Origin: Saprospiraceae bacterium
Lineage (GTDB): Bacteria; Bacteroidota; Bacteroidia; Chitinophagales; Saprospiraceae
DNA: 64,000 bases
Assembly: GCA_025056735.1 (NCBI GenBank)
Contig: JANWVR010000057.1
Coordinates: 1-64,000, forward strand
Direction of reading: 5' to 3'
Positions 50,456-60,161 of this stretch are shown piece by piece. How positions within the stretch are numbered: the stretch's first letter is position 1; the number at the start of each line of letters is the position of its first letter. The position numbers and the translations under genes are program-made. The notes under the pieces were generated by a model. It did not search any database, was not told the origin of the DNA, and saw only the letters and a list, made by a program, of their open reading frames with translations.

Positions 50456-51469
50456 ATGCATAAAATAGACATGCACACCCACATCTTACCCGAAAAACTG
50501 CCCAATTTCGCTCAGAAATACGGCTACGGCGACTTCATCCACTTAGAACACCACCGCCCAGGCTACGCGCGCATGATGAAGGGCAGCGTGTTCTTTCGCG
50601 AAATCGGAAGCAATTGCTGGGATCCGCGCGTGCGCATCGTCGAGTACCTGCGCCATAACACGCCGGTTCAAGTGGTGTGTACCATTCCGGTCATGTTCTC
50701 CTATTGGGCAAAACCCGCCGATGGCTTAGACCTATCGCGCTTCCTCAACGACCATCTGGCCGCCATCGCCGAAGAATACCCCGAACACTACATCCCGCTG
50801 GGTACTATTCCCATGCAAGATACCGACTTAGCCATCCAGGAGCTCCAACGCCTCAAAGAACTGGGCTTCCCGGGCATTCAGATAGGCTCCAACGTCAACC
50901 AGCGCAACCTCGGCGAGCCGGAGTTCTTCCCCATCTTTCAAGCCTGCGAAGCGCTGAACATGGCCGTCCTCGTGCACCCCTGGGAAATGATGGGCCAGGA
51001 GCACATGACCAAATACTGGCTGCCCTGGCTCGTAGGTATGCCTGCCGAAACCTGCCGCGCTATCTGCTCGCTCATCTTCAGCGGCGTTATGGAGCGCCTG
51101 CCCGCGCTCCGCTTCTGCTTTGCCCACGCCGGCGGCTCTTTCATCCCAACCATCGGACGCATTCAGCACGGCTTCGAGTGCCGACCCGATTTGGTGGCCA
51201 TAGACAACAACGTCCCACCGCGCCATTATTTGGGCAAATTCTGGGTGGACTCGGCCACCCACGACGCTCAACTCCTGCGCTACGTGCTCGACGTCATTGG
51301 CGAAGACAGGGTGTGCCTCGGCACCGATTATCCCTTCCCTTTGGGCGACTTAGAAATCGGCGCGTTTATCGAGCGCATGGGACTGCCACAGCAGACAGTG
51401 GAGAAAATTTTCCATCGCAACACGCTGGAATGGCTGTACGGAAAAGAGGTGGTGGCCGTCCGCCAGTGA
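50456..51469 (+). CDS. 2-amino-3-carboxymuconate-6-semialdehyde decarboxylase (ACMSD-like amidohydrolase)
   Basis: This zinc amidohydrolase-superfamily enzyme decarboxylates ACMS in the kynurenine route of tryptophan breakdown. The 337-residue protein has metal ligands in DMHTHILPE (His7, His9), LVHPWEMMG, FAHAGGSF and LGTDYPFPLGD. The match to ACMSD in motif and length is good. The start at 50456 drops a ten-residue extension. The partial pathway link is a RidA-family protein at 60.5 kb resembling 2-aminomuconate deaminase; other kynurenine genes are absent from the window. Confidence 0.88.
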   Translation: MHKIDMHTHILPEKLPNFAQKYGYGDFIHLEHHRPGYARMMKGSVFFREIGSNCWDPRVRIVEYLRHNTPVQVVCTIPVMFSYWAKPADGLDLSRFLNDHLAAIAEEYPEHYIPLGTIPMQDTDLAIQELQRLKELGFPGIQIGSNVNQRNLGEPEFFPIFQACEALNMAVLVHPWEMMGQEHMTKYWLPWLVGMPAETCRAICSLIFSGVMERLPALRFCFAHAGGSFIPTIGRIQHGFECRPDLVAIDNNVPPRHYLGKFWVDSATHDAQLLRYVLDVIGEDRVCLGTDYPFPLGDLEIGAFIERMGLPQQTVEKIFHRNTLEWLYGKEVVAVRQ

Positions 51470-51521
51470 TGTTTTGCAGATGGCTTTCGGCGAGGTTCCT
51501 TGCTCATTTTATCCTGCACCC

Positions 51522-53720
51522 ATGACCACCCTTCGCATTTACGGCATTCGCCACCATGGCCCCGGCTCTGCGCGCAGCCTGCTGGAGGCCTTAGAAACCG
51601 ATGTACCCGACATTGTGCTGGTAGAAGGGCCGGCAGATGCGCAGGACATGCTGCCCTGGGTGGGTCATGCCGGGCTGAAGCCGCCCGTGGCGCTGTTGAC
51701 GTATCGCCCCAAAGACCTTCGGCAAACGGCTTTTTTCCCGCTGGCGGAGTTTTCGCCTGAATGGCAGGCTATAGCCTTTGCCTTGCGCCGCCAGATAGCA
51801 GTGCGATGGATAGACCTGCCCATGGCCTTAGCGTTTGGCCTTGAGGAGGCGGCAGAAGGCGAACGCCAACAAGCGCCGCGCTACGACCCGTTCAGCGACA
51901 TCGCGCGCATGGGCGGCTACACCGACCCCGAGCGCTGGTGGGAGGCGCACTTCGAGCGCCAGCAGCGTACGCCTGATGCCGGGGTTTTCGACGTCGTGCT
52001 GGCGCTTATGCGCGCCCTGCGCGAGGCGAAACAGGCGCGGGGCATTCCAGAAAGCCGCGAAACGCTCCTGCGCGAGGCTTTTATGCGGCGCGAAATTCGC
52101 CGCGCCCGCCGCGAGGGTTTTCAACGCATCGCAGTGGTATGCGGTGCCTGGCATGGCCCGGCCTTGGCAGATGTAGATGCGTTTCCGGCTAAAGACGACG
52201 AAGCGCTGCTCAAGCCGCTGAAGCGCCAGAGCACGCAGGCCACGTGGATACCGTGGTCGTTTGACCGCCTGGCGCGCCAGAGCGGCTACGCGGCAGGCGT
52301 ATTGGCGCCGGCGTGGTATCAGGCGTTGTGGGAAGGCAATGCCGGCCTGGAGCGCTGGTTCGCGCGCGCCGCTCAGTTGTTGCGGCGCGAAGGCTTTGCC
52401 GCCCCACCGTCGCAGGTCATTGAGGCAGTTCGGCTGGCCCAGGTGCTGGCAGCGCTGCGCGGTACACCACTGCCCGGCATCGAGGAGCTGCGCGAAACAG
52501 CGGTAACCGTCCTGTGCGACGGCGCCGAAGCAGCCTACGTGCTGGTGGAGCACCACTTAGTGGTGGGCGATGTGCTGGGTCAGACGCCTGCGGACGTACC
52601 GCGCACGCCTCTAATGGCCGACTTTGAAGCGCAGGTGCGAAGCGCGCGGCTTCCGATGAGCACTGAGCAGCAAGCGCTGGAGTTAGACCTGCGCGAGGAG
52701 GCGCACCTGCGCAAAAGCCGCCTGCTGCATCGGCTGGGGCTGTTGGGCGTCCCCTGGGGCCGCGAGCAAACCGTGCGCGGGCGTAAGGAGGGGCGCTTTC
52801 ACGAGCATTGGCTCGTGCGCTGGCGACCCGAGTATGCGGTGCAGCTCATCGAAGCCGGCCAATGGGGCGGCGCCATAGAGGAGGCCGCAGTCCATCGCCT
52901 GCGCTGGCAACTGTCGTCGGTGCGGGAACTGGCCGAGCTGGTCGCTCTATTGAATGCCGCTCTGCGAGCGGATTTGCCGGATTTGATAGGGCCTCTGTTG
53001 GAACGCTTGGAAGAGACGAGCGCTCAGGCGCAGGATGTGCTGGCCTTAGCCGACGCAGCCCTGCCCTTGGTGGAGGCGTTGCGCTATGGCCATGCGCGGC
53101 GCCTGCAGGTGGAGGCCGTGGAGCAGTTGCTGGAGCGCCTTATCCCGCGCGTATGTGTGCAGTTGCCAGACGCCTGCGTAGGGGTGCAGTACGAGGCAGC
53201 CGTAGAGACGCTCAAAAGGTTACTCTCGACTCAGCGGGCGGTTGACCTGTGGCGCCCAGAGGAGTACCGCTCCTTGTGGCAAGCGGCTTTGCAGCACATT
53301 CGCATTCGGGGAATGCCGCTGCTGGCAGGTTTGAGTACCCGGTTGCTGTTCGACCAGGAGGCGCGTACCCTCGAGGAAGCCGTGCGCGATATGCAACTAA
53401 ACCTCTCTGCCGCACGCCCGCCGTTGGAAGCGGCGCAGTGGTTGGAGGGCTTCTTGCATGGAGGCGGCCTGCTGTTGCTGTACAGACCCGCCCTATGGGA
53501 AGCCGTAAACCAGTGGGTATGTGCCTTAGAGCCAGAGGCCTTTGAACAAGCGCTTCCGCTGTTGCGCCGCACGTTCAGCACCTTTGGCGCAGGCGAACGA
53601 CAGAAGCTATTCGCATTGGCGCAACGCGCGCAATTGCGCACGGCCACGCCTGACCTACCCGAGTTAGATGCACAGCGCGTCGAACTGTTGCGCCCCTTGC
53701 TTCAGCGCCTTTTCGACTAA
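51522..53720 (+). CDS. DUF5682 family protein, orphan
   Basis: This 732-residue cytosolic protein matches DUF5682 through its length: LRIYGIRHHGPGSARSLLEALE, VLVEGPADAQDML, PPVALLTYRPKDL, FPLAEFSPEWQAI, IDLPMAL and VCGAWHGPAL. In many bacteria DUF5682 sits in an operon with a MoxR-type AAA ATPase, a VWA protein, DUF5691 and a SWIM zinc-finger protein (knowledge of the family). Here none of these is beside it; upstream is the ACMSD gene and downstream, convergent, a sigma-54 regulator. Molecular function unknown. The start at 51522 gives the family N-terminus. Confidence 0.85.
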   Translation: MTTLRIYGIRHHGPGSARSLLEALETDVPDIVLVEGPADAQDMLPWVGHAGLKPPVALLTYRPKDLRQTAFFPLAEFSPEWQAIAFALRRQIAVRWIDLPMALAFGLEEAAEGERQQAPRYDPFSDIARMGGYTDPERWWEAHFERQQRTPDAGVFDVVLALMRALREAKQARGIPESRETLLREAFMRREIRRARREGFQRIAVVCGAWHGPALADVDAFPAKDDEALLKPLKRQSTQATWIPWSFDRLARQSGYAAGVLAPAWYQALWEGNAGLERWFARAAQLLRREGFAAPPSQVIEAVRLAQVLAALRGTPLPGIEELRETAVTVLCDGAEAAYVLVEHHLVVGDVLGQTPADVPRTPLMADFEAQVRSARLPMSTEQQALELDLREEAHLRKSRLLHRLGLLGVPWGREQTVRGRKEGRFHEHWLVRWRPEYAVQLIEAGQWGGAIEEAAVHRLRWQLSSVRELAELVALLNAALRADLPDLIGPLLERLEETSAQAQDVLALADAALPLVEALRYGHARRLQVEAVEQLLERLIPRVCVQLPDACVGVQYEAAVETLKRLLSTQRAVDLWRPEEYRSLWQAALQHIRIRGMPLLAGLSTRLLFDQEARTLEEAVRDMQLNLSAARPPLEAAQWLEGFLHGGGLLLLYRPALWEAVNQWVCALEPEAFEQALPLLRRTFSTFGAGERQKLFALAQRAQLRTATPDLPELDAQRVELLRPLLQRLFD

Positions 53721-53727
53721 GGTCGTG

Positions 53728-54897
53728 CTATTTAGGAAACACGTATTGCCGCACATCCTCTTCGCGCACCACGTTGTCGCACAGGATGAGCAGGCGCTCC
53801 ACCACGTTGGCCAATTCGCGAATATTGCCCGTCCAGTTGTGTTCCTGCAGGGCGCGCACGGCCTCAGGAGTAAACTGCTTGGGCGGATGCCCGTAGTCGT
53901 CGCTGATGCGGCGGTTGAAATGCTCGATAAGCAGCGGAATGTCGTCGCGGCGTTCGTTGAGCGAAGGCACGGGCACGACGATGACGGCCAGCCGGTGGTA
54001 GAGGTCTTCGCGGAAACGACCACCTTCTATTTCCTTGCGCAGGTCTTTGTTGGTGGCGGCGATGACCCGCACGTCCACCTTAATTTCTTTGGTGTCGCCC
54101 ACGCGCGTGATCTTGTTTTCCTGCAGGGCGCGCAGCACTTTGGCCTGGGCGTCTAAGCTCATGTCGCCGATTTCATCTAAGAAGAGCGTGCCGCCGTTGG
54201 CCTGCTCGAATTTGCCCGGGCGGTCGGCGATGGCGCCGGTAAAGGAGCCTTTTTTATGCCCAAACAATTCGCTCTCAATGAGTTCGGAGGGTATAGCAGC
54301 ACAGTTGACCTCAATCATGGGGCCGTTGGCGCGCTGGCTTCGTTCGTGTATCCAGCGAGCCACCAACTCCTTACCGCTGCCGTTGGGGCCGGTGATGAGT
54401 ACGCGGCTTTCGGTGGGAGCCACCTTGTCCAACATGCGTTTGATTTCCTTGATGGGCGCGCTCTCGCCAATCATGGTCACGCCTTTGGTATTGCCCTTTA
54501 CCTGCTTTTCTAATTTCTGCTTGGTAACAACCAGCTCGGCTTTTTCCATGGCGTTGCGCACCGTGATGAGCATGCGGTTGAGGTCAGGCGGCTTAGAAAT
54601 GAAATCGAAAGCGCCCTTTTTCACCGCTTCAACGGCGGTGTCAATAGTGCCGTGTCCACTGACCATAATCACCGGCGTCTCGGGAGAAAGCATCATAATT
54701 CGCTCCAGCGCCTCAATGCCGTCCATTTTGGGCATTTTGATGTCCATGATGACGACGTCGTACTTCTGACTTTGTACTTTAGAGACGCCCTCCTGGCCAT
54801 CGGCGGCCTCCTCGACTTCGTATTGCTCAAACTCGAGGATTTCGCGCAGGGTGCGGCGGATGGGCGCTTCGTCGTCCACGATTAAAATTTTAGCCAT
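53728..54897 (-). CDS. sigma-54-interacting response regulator without DNA-binding domain
   Basis: This 389-residue protein has a receiver domain with phospho-acceptor Asp52 in VVIMDIKMPKMDG, then an AAA+ sigma-54 activator domain with Walker A GPNGSGKE, the sigma-54 loop GSFTGA (in place of GAFTGA) and Walker B LFLDEIGDM. It ends soon after LILCDNVVREEDV, so the Fis-type helix-turn-helix normally at the C-terminus is missing. I recall similar short versions in other Bacteroidota, so this may be a normal form. No sensor kinase is adjacent. It converges on DUF5682 with 7 bases between. Confidence 0.9.
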   Translation of the reverse strand: MAKILIVDDEAPIRRTLREILEFEQYEVEEAADGQEGVSKVQSQKYDVVIMDIKMPKMDGIEALERIMMLSPETPVIMVSGHGTIDTAVEAVKKGAFDFISKPPDLNRMLITVRNAMEKAELVVTKQKLEKQVKGNTKGVTMIGESAPIKEIKRMLDKVAPTESRVLITGPNGSGKELVARWIHERSQRANGPMIEVNCAAIPSELIESELFGHKKGSFTGAIADRPGKFEQANGGTLFLDEIGDMSLDAQAKVLRALQENKITRVGDTKEIKVDVRVIAATNKDLRKEIEGGRFREDLYHRLAVIVVPVPSLNERRDDIPLLIEHFNRRISDDYGHPPKQFTPEAVRALQEHNWTGNIRELANVVERLLILCDNVVREEDVRQYVFPK

Positions 54898-55072
54898 GAA
54901 AATGCTCCGGTTGATGTGTTAGTGGGGCACAAAGAAAATGGCTTTTCGGCAAACATCAGCAAGGTGGTTAAGAGATTTATGCGGGCGAAAAAAGATACAG
55001 CCGATCTCATGCAGGTAGTGTCTAATTCTGGCATTTGATGCGACTTGTTGTTGGAAGCGTGCGCATTAAGCC

Positions 55073-55080
55073 TAACTTTG
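55073..55080 (+). promoter_or_regulatory. -7 promoter box (TAACTTTG) of the beta-helix protein gene
   Basis: An exact TAnnTTTG match, with a leader of about 55 bases to the ATG at 55142. Confidence 0.5.
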
Positions 55081-55141
55081 CCAGGCGGCCATTGCACTTT
55101 GGCCAATTCTCTTTTTTTATTCACCCAAACGTTTTCTATTC

Positions 55142-57733
55142 ATGAAACAACGACTACTCACCTTGCTGCTCTTTGCCTTTTGCACCAGTCTGTGGGGGCA
55201 AAAGGTCATCTATGTGCGCTCAAATGCTACCGGGGCCAACGACGGCACGTCCTGGCAAAACGCTTTCACCAACCTGGCGGCGGCGCTGACGGCTGCTCAG
55301 CCGGGCGACCAAGTGTGGACGGCTGCGGGCAGATACCGGCCCACGGCTGCGGATACGCCGCTGACGGTGAAGGCCGGCGTGGCGCTTTACGGCGGCTTTG
55401 CCGGCACCGAAACCACGCTGGGCGCCCGCAACCCAACGGCAAACGTAACCATACTGTCGGGCGACATTGCTGGCAACGACATTCCGGGCACGTTCAACCA
55501 AAACCGCACCGACAACGCCGTGCACGTGGTAGAAGTCATCCCAACCGCTAATCCTGACGCGCGCGCTATCGTGGACGGCTTCACCATCTCCGGTGGCCAG
55601 ACGCTCGTCGGCGCCAGCGCACCCGACCTGTCGCGCCGCGGCGGAGGATTGCTGGCCAACGCCAAAGTTACCGTGCGCAACTGCCGATTCGTGGACAACA
55701 ACGGCGATACCGGCGGCGCCTTAGCCGCTGTGTTGCCCGGCGCCAGTGGCATCCTCGTGGAGGACTGCATCTTTGAAAAAAACAACACCTCTCTGCTTTC
55801 CTCCGGCATCTATTTCCGCGACTTGGCCGGCGGCAGCACCGTACGCCGATGCATCTTCCGCGAAAACAAAACCATCCGCGGCGTGCTGTACGCCATCACA
55901 TCGGCTAATATGGTGGTGGACAGCTGCCAGTTCCTCAACAACGACGCCGGCAACACTCCCTGCGCTGCCCTGTACACCTGGCAAACAACTTTTACCCTGC
56001 GCAACAGCCTGTTCCGCGGCAACCGCTCCAACGACTTTACCGGCATGTACAACGATGGGCGCAACGGCATCTTCCCATTCCTCATCGAAAACTGCATCTT
56101 CGAGGAGAACGTCGCCGTGGACTCCGTGAATACCGGCAACCTCGCCACCGGCGGCGCCATCTTCAACGCCACTGCTACCTGCACCATCCGCAACTGCGTG
56201 TTCCGCAACAACCGCGCACATCTGGGCGGCGCTATCTATCTCAGCGACAAGACTCCTGGCCAGAAGACCGTCATCGAAAATTGCACGTTTGACGACAACC
56301 GCGTCTTCCCAGCCGCCAATACCACCGCCGCGCGCGGCGGCGCCTTCTACAGCCTCAAGGGCAACTATGAAATGCGCAACTGTACGTTCCGCCGCAATTC
56401 TGCCACCACCAGTGGCGGACACATCCATAACGCTGACTCAACACTCTCTCTCGTCAAAATCTGCCGCTTTGAGGGCGCTAATGCCACCTTTGGCGCAGCG
56501 GTGGGCAACTACGCCGCCGGTACAGTGGCCGTTTTCGACAGCTGCGTCTTCTCCGGCAACACAGCAGCTACCAGCGGCGGGGCGATATCTACAGCCTTCA
56601 CCGCCAGCACTACGGTGCAAAATTGCAACATCGAGTCGAATGCGGCCCGCTTCGGCGCCGGGCTGTTCGTGCAAAACTCGCGCTCGCGACTGACCATCCG
56701 CAACACGGCCATCGTCAGCAACAACGCCCAGGCGAACGGCGGCGGCGTGAACATCTCGGCAGGCGTGCCGCTCACCATCGAAAATTGCGAATTCCTGTTG
56801 AACGCCGCCGACATTGGCGGCGCCATCAATATCGCCGACGATACGTCCAACTTAGCGCTGCTCGTCGCGCGCAATACCGTGTTCCAGAACAACTTCGCCA
56901 ACAGCCAGGCCGCCGGTATCAACCTCTCCAACGCCGATGCGGAGCTGTACAACTGCCTGTTCTACGCCAACAACAACCTCTCCTCCAACGGCGCCGGCGG
57001 CGCTATCTGCAACAACGCCACCAACGGCAGCGGCGGCCCGCTCTCCCAGATCAGAGCCGTTAACTGTACCTTCGTCGAAAACGTGGCGCCCATCGGCGGC
57101 GGCATCGCCCAATGGCAGGACACCGCGGGCGGCACCTCCATCCTCAGGCTGCGCAACAGCATCCTTTATGGCAATACCGGCAAAGACTACGAAGTTGAAG
57201 ACGGCAAACCCACCGTCATCTCGCTCGGCGGCAACCTCTGCGGCGATGCAACACTCAATGCCGTACTGACGCAAACCAACGACCAGAAAGGACTCGACCC
57301 GCTGTTCGTAGATCCTAACTTCTTCAACTTCCGCCTGAAAACCGGCAGCCCGTGTATTGACAAAGGCGTAACCGGCTCCGATGTGCCCACCACCGACTTA
57401 GACGGCAACCCCCGCGACGCCAAACCCGACCAGGGCTGCTACGAGTTTATCACCTCCAGCATTCGTGACTTAGCCCAACTGCCCAAACCGCTCCGCCTGA
57501 TGCCCAACCCCGCTCGGGAGCAAACGCGCTTCGAGGTGGAAGATGACTGGAGCGGACAGGGCATTCTCCGCCTGACCAATGCCTCAGGCGCCGAAGTGCG
57601 CTCCATAACCGTGCAAAAACCCGCCGGACTGTGGACGCAAACGTTCCACGTCGGCGACCTACCGGCAGGCGCTTACCGCGTCAGCCTGTTGTTGGGCGAA
57701 CGCCGCTACGAAGGGTATCTGGTCAAAAAATAG
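55142..57733 (+). CDS. secreted right-handed beta-helix protein with T9SS sorting domain
   Basis: This 863-residue protein has a signal peptide (about 1-20, ending LWGQ), a lead-in typical of choice-of-anchor Q proteins (VIYVRSNATGANDGTSWQNAFTNL), many repeats of the form 'xIENCxFxxN' and 'GGGAIxN' marking a right-handed parallel beta-helix (about 130-740), a closing LDGNPRDAKPDQGCYEF, and a C-terminal type A sorting domain (LRLMPNPAREQTRFEV to YEGYLVKK). It should be exported by type IX secretion and fixed to the surface. Beta-helices often bind or cut polysaccharides, but no catalytic site is evident. Confidence 0.9.
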   Translation: MKQRLLTLLLFAFCTSLWGQKVIYVRSNATGANDGTSWQNAFTNLAAALTAAQPGDQVWTAAGRYRPTAADTPLTVKAGVALYGGFAGTETTLGARNPTANVTILSGDIAGNDIPGTFNQNRTDNAVHVVEVIPTANPDARAIVDGFTISGGQTLVGASAPDLSRRGGGLLANAKVTVRNCRFVDNNGDTGGALAAVLPGASGILVEDCIFEKNNTSLLSSGIYFRDLAGGSTVRRCIFRENKTIRGVLYAITSANMVVDSCQFLNNDAGNTPCAALYTWQTTFTLRNSLFRGNRSNDFTGMYNDGRNGIFPFLIENCIFEENVAVDSVNTGNLATGGAIFNATATCTIRNCVFRNNRAHLGGAIYLSDKTPGQKTVIENCTFDDNRVFPAANTTAARGGAFYSLKGNYEMRNCTFRRNSATTSGGHIHNADSTLSLVKICRFEGANATFGAAVGNYAAGTVAVFDSCVFSGNTAATSGGAISTAFTASTTVQNCNIESNAARFGAGLFVQNSRSRLTIRNTAIVSNNAQANGGGVNISAGVPLTIENCEFLLNAADIGGAINIADDTSNLALLVARNTVFQNNFANSQAAGINLSNADAELYNCLFYANNNLSSNGAGGAICNNATNGSGGPLSQIRAVNCTFVENVAPIGGGIAQWQDTAGGTSILRLRNSILYGNTGKDYEVEDGKPTVISLGGNLCGDATLNAVLTQTNDQKGLDPLFVDPNFFNFRLKTGSPCIDKGVTGSDVPTTDLDGNPRDAKPDQGCYEFITSSIRDLAQLPKPLRLMPNPAREQTRFEVEDDWSGQGILRLTNASGAEVRSITVQKPAGLWTQTFHVGDLPAGAYRVSLLLGERRYEGYLVKK

Positions 57734-57792
57734 CGCCACGAGCATCTGCCGTTGGCCAAAACGCCCTTAACGACGGACAAAAAACACCCTGC

Positions 57793-57834
57793 CAGCCGTC
57801 GCGTCGAGCCTTCGATGCGGCGGCTGTTTCTTTT
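57793..57834 (+). terminator. rho-independent terminator after the beta-helix gene
   Basis: A 15-bp stem from CAGCCGTCGCGTCGA to its partner ending CGGCTG (two wobble pairs), four-base loop, then TTTCTTTT. Confidence 0.8.
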
Positions 57835-57926
57835 ATGGAAAACCAGCCCTCAGCCCTATTGCGGCCAAAACCAGACAGCCCCTTCCGTGCGTTATAGCAT
57901 TCGAAGCGGGCGGGCCAGAAACCCGC

Positions 57927-57934
57927 TACCTTTG
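57927..57934 (+). promoter_or_regulatory. -7 promoter box (TACCTTTG) of the TPR protein gene
   Basis: An exact TAnnTTTG match, giving a leader of about 23 bases. Confidence 0.55.
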
Positions 57935-57963
57935 CTGCCCATTTTGATTTTTTTGAAGAAAAG

Positions 57964-59787
57964 ATGAAAAAGCCTGTTTTGCGCATAGCGCTCTGTGTCG
58001 TGTCGGTGTGGCTGATGTTTGCCGGGACTGCCTTTGCCCAGCCCAACCCTGAATTGGCCAACCAGTATTTTAAAGATGGCGAATACGAAAAAGCGGCTGA
58101 AGTATATCGCCAGCTCATCGAGTCGAATAAGAATTTAGCCGAGATTTATTTCGACCGCTACCTGACGTGCCTGCTCAACTTAGAGCGCTACGAGGAGGCT
58201 GAAAACGCCCTGAAAAAGCAGATCAAGCGCTCGCCTGGCAACACGCGCCTGTATGTCTCCTACGGCAACCTCTACGAGCGCATGGGCAAAACCAACGAGG
58301 CCCAGGCCCAATATGAACAGGCCATCGCCAGCGTGTCCGCCGACTACTCGTCGGTCTATTCGCTGGCCGAGGCCTTCGCCCAGACCGCCAAATTCGACTA
58401 CGCCATCCGAACTTACGAACGCGGCAATCAGCTGGCTAAAGACCCTCGCCGCTTTGCCTTTCAATTGGCCGAAATCTATCGGCGCAAAGGCGACACCCCT
58501 CGCATGATCGAGTACTACCTGAGCCACCTCGAGGCCGACCCTTCGCGCATGAGCATCGTGCAAACCCAACTGGCGCGCTATCTGCCCGAAGCCGAATACC
58601 CCGAATTGCAGCGTCAACTCTACGCGCGCCTGCAAAACAAAGAAACCGCCGAACTCACCGAGATGCTGGCCTGGACGTTCGTCCAGCGAAAGGACTACAA
58701 AAACGCCATGCGCCAGTACCGTGCCTTAGACAAACGCCTCAACGAAGTCGGCCAGCGCGTGTTCCAGCTGGCCAACGACGCCGCCAACGCTCGCGACTAC
58801 GATGCCGCCATCGCTGGCTACGAGTACATCATCCAGGAAAAAGGCCGTCAAAATCCCTTCTTCTTCAGCGCGAAAGGCGAACTCATGAAAACCCGCCGGC
58901 GCAAGATCACCGAAGGCTACAACTATACCCAGCAAGACCTCCAGGCCTTGGAAAATGATTACGAGCAGTTCATCGCCGAATACGGCGTTAGCCGAAGCAC
59001 AGCGATGATCATCATCGAGCAAGCCGAACTGGAAGCGCTGTATATCAATAACTTGCCTAAGGCTATCCAAATCTTAGAGACGCTGATCAACACTCCTGGC
59101 ATTCAGCGCGCCACCGTGGGCCGGGCCAAAATCAACTTAGCCGACTATTATCTGATGAGCGGCGACATCTGGGAAAGCACCTTGCTGTACAGCCAGGTGG
59201 ACAAAGAATTCCGCGAAGAAATGCTGGGCCAGGAGGCCCGCTTCAAAAACGCTCGACTCTCCTATTTCAACGGCGACTTCGAATGGGCACAGGCGCAGTT
59301 CGACGCCCTGAAGGCCTCCACCTCCAAATTGCTCTCCAACGACGCCATTGACCTGTCGGTGTTCATCATGGACAACCTCAACACCGACGCTACGACCGAT
59401 GCCATGGCCATCTATGCCCAGGCCGAATTGCTCGTGTTCCAAAACCGCTTTGCCGAAGCCCTGTACCTCCTGGACAGCCTGCGCACCACCTTCCCCGAAA
59501 CCAGCCTCCAGGACGATGTGCTCTACCTGAAGGCCCAAATCGCCGAAAAAAAGCGCGAATACCAACAAGCCGCCGATTTGTACGCCATCATCGCTGAAAA
59601 ATACCCGGAAGACATCCGCGCCGACAACGCCCTCTACGCCCGGGCCATCCTCTTGGAAGAACGCCTCGGCCAACCCGAAAAGGCTATGGAACTGTACGAG
59701 AAAATCTTTGTGGACTACTCCAGTTCCGTCTATGCGGTGGATGCCCGCAAGCGCTTCCGCATCTTGCGCGGCGACAAAGTGCAGTAG
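57964..59787 (+). CDS. exported TPR repeat protein
   Basis: This 607-residue protein has a signal peptide (about 1-26, ending GTAFAQ) and is otherwise built of TPR-like helical pairs, starting with PELANQYFKDGEYEKAAEVYRQLIESN and ending with LYEKIFVDYSSSVYAVDARKRFRIL. The last part resembles the YbgF/BamD-type repeats seen in envelope assembly proteins. It likely serves as a periplasmic scaffold. The convergent 53-residue gene ends 12 bases after its stop. Confidence 0.87.
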   Translation: MKKPVLRIALCVVSVWLMFAGTAFAQPNPELANQYFKDGEYEKAAEVYRQLIESNKNLAEIYFDRYLTCLLNLERYEEAENALKKQIKRSPGNTRLYVSYGNLYERMGKTNEAQAQYEQAIASVSADYSSVYSLAEAFAQTAKFDYAIRTYERGNQLAKDPRRFAFQLAEIYRRKGDTPRMIEYYLSHLEADPSRMSIVQTQLARYLPEAEYPELQRQLYARLQNKETAELTEMLAWTFVQRKDYKNAMRQYRALDKRLNEVGQRVFQLANDAANARDYDAAIAGYEYIIQEKGRQNPFFFSAKGELMKTRRRKITEGYNYTQQDLQALENDYEQFIAEYGVSRSTAMIIIEQAELEALYINNLPKAIQILETLINTPGIQRATVGRAKINLADYYLMSGDIWESTLLYSQVDKEFREEMLGQEARFKNARLSYFNGDFEWAQAQFDALKASTSKLLSNDAIDLSVFIMDNLNTDATTDAMAIYAQAELLVFQNRFAEALYLLDSLRTTFPETSLQDDVLYLKAQIAEKKREYQQAADLYAIIAEKYPEDIRADNALYARAILLEERLGQPEKAMELYEKIFVDYSSSVYAVDARKRFRILRGDKVQ

Positions 59788-59799
59788 CGCGCTTCCGCT

Positions 59800-59961
59800 T
59801 TATTCCTGCGTTTCCGTCGGCTCGATAATCAGCGCCGGCGGTGGCGCCTGTTCTGCTTTTTTCAACTGATACAGGAGATACAGCAGGATGAGCAGCACGA
59901 CGACAGACAGCAACACGAGGTTGCGGATGGGAAACGGCTCGCGGGTATGACGACGAAACAT
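59800..59961 (-). CDS. 53-residue single-span membrane protein
   Basis: A short minus-strand frame encodes a basic N-terminus (MFRRHTREPFPIR), one membrane helix (about 14-31, NLVLLSVVVLLILLYLLY), and a Pro/Ala/Glu-rich tail ending EPTETQE. The composition and topology are convincing, and it fills an otherwise empty gap. A minus-strand -7 box lies farther upstream at 60107-60114. No family is recognised; function unknown. Confidence 0.6.
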   Translation of the reverse strand: MFRRHTREPFPIRNLVLLSVVVLLILLYLLYQLKKAEQAPPPALIIEPTETQE

Positions 59962-60106
59962 GGCAACAGATAGAAATCAGGCCTCCAGACCGGCGCGCTT
60001 TCCCGTTTTTTTAGGACATTTGCCCTGAAATGCCCTCCAGGCCGGTTGTGCGCTGCCGCGGCAGTGGTGTTTTTTTATGAAAAAATGCTTTTCATCGAAA
60101 GCCGCT

Positions 60107-60114
60107 CAAAGGTA
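60107..60114 (-). promoter_or_regulatory. -7 promoter box (TACCTTTG), probably for the 53-residue protein
   Basis: An exact TAnnTTTG match on the minus strand. The leader would be about 140 bases, longer than most here. Confidence 0.4.
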
Positions 60115-60161
60115 AGCCAAAAGCGGCGCTGCGCTGGTGGGGCGCTCAACGGTAAGTTGTT

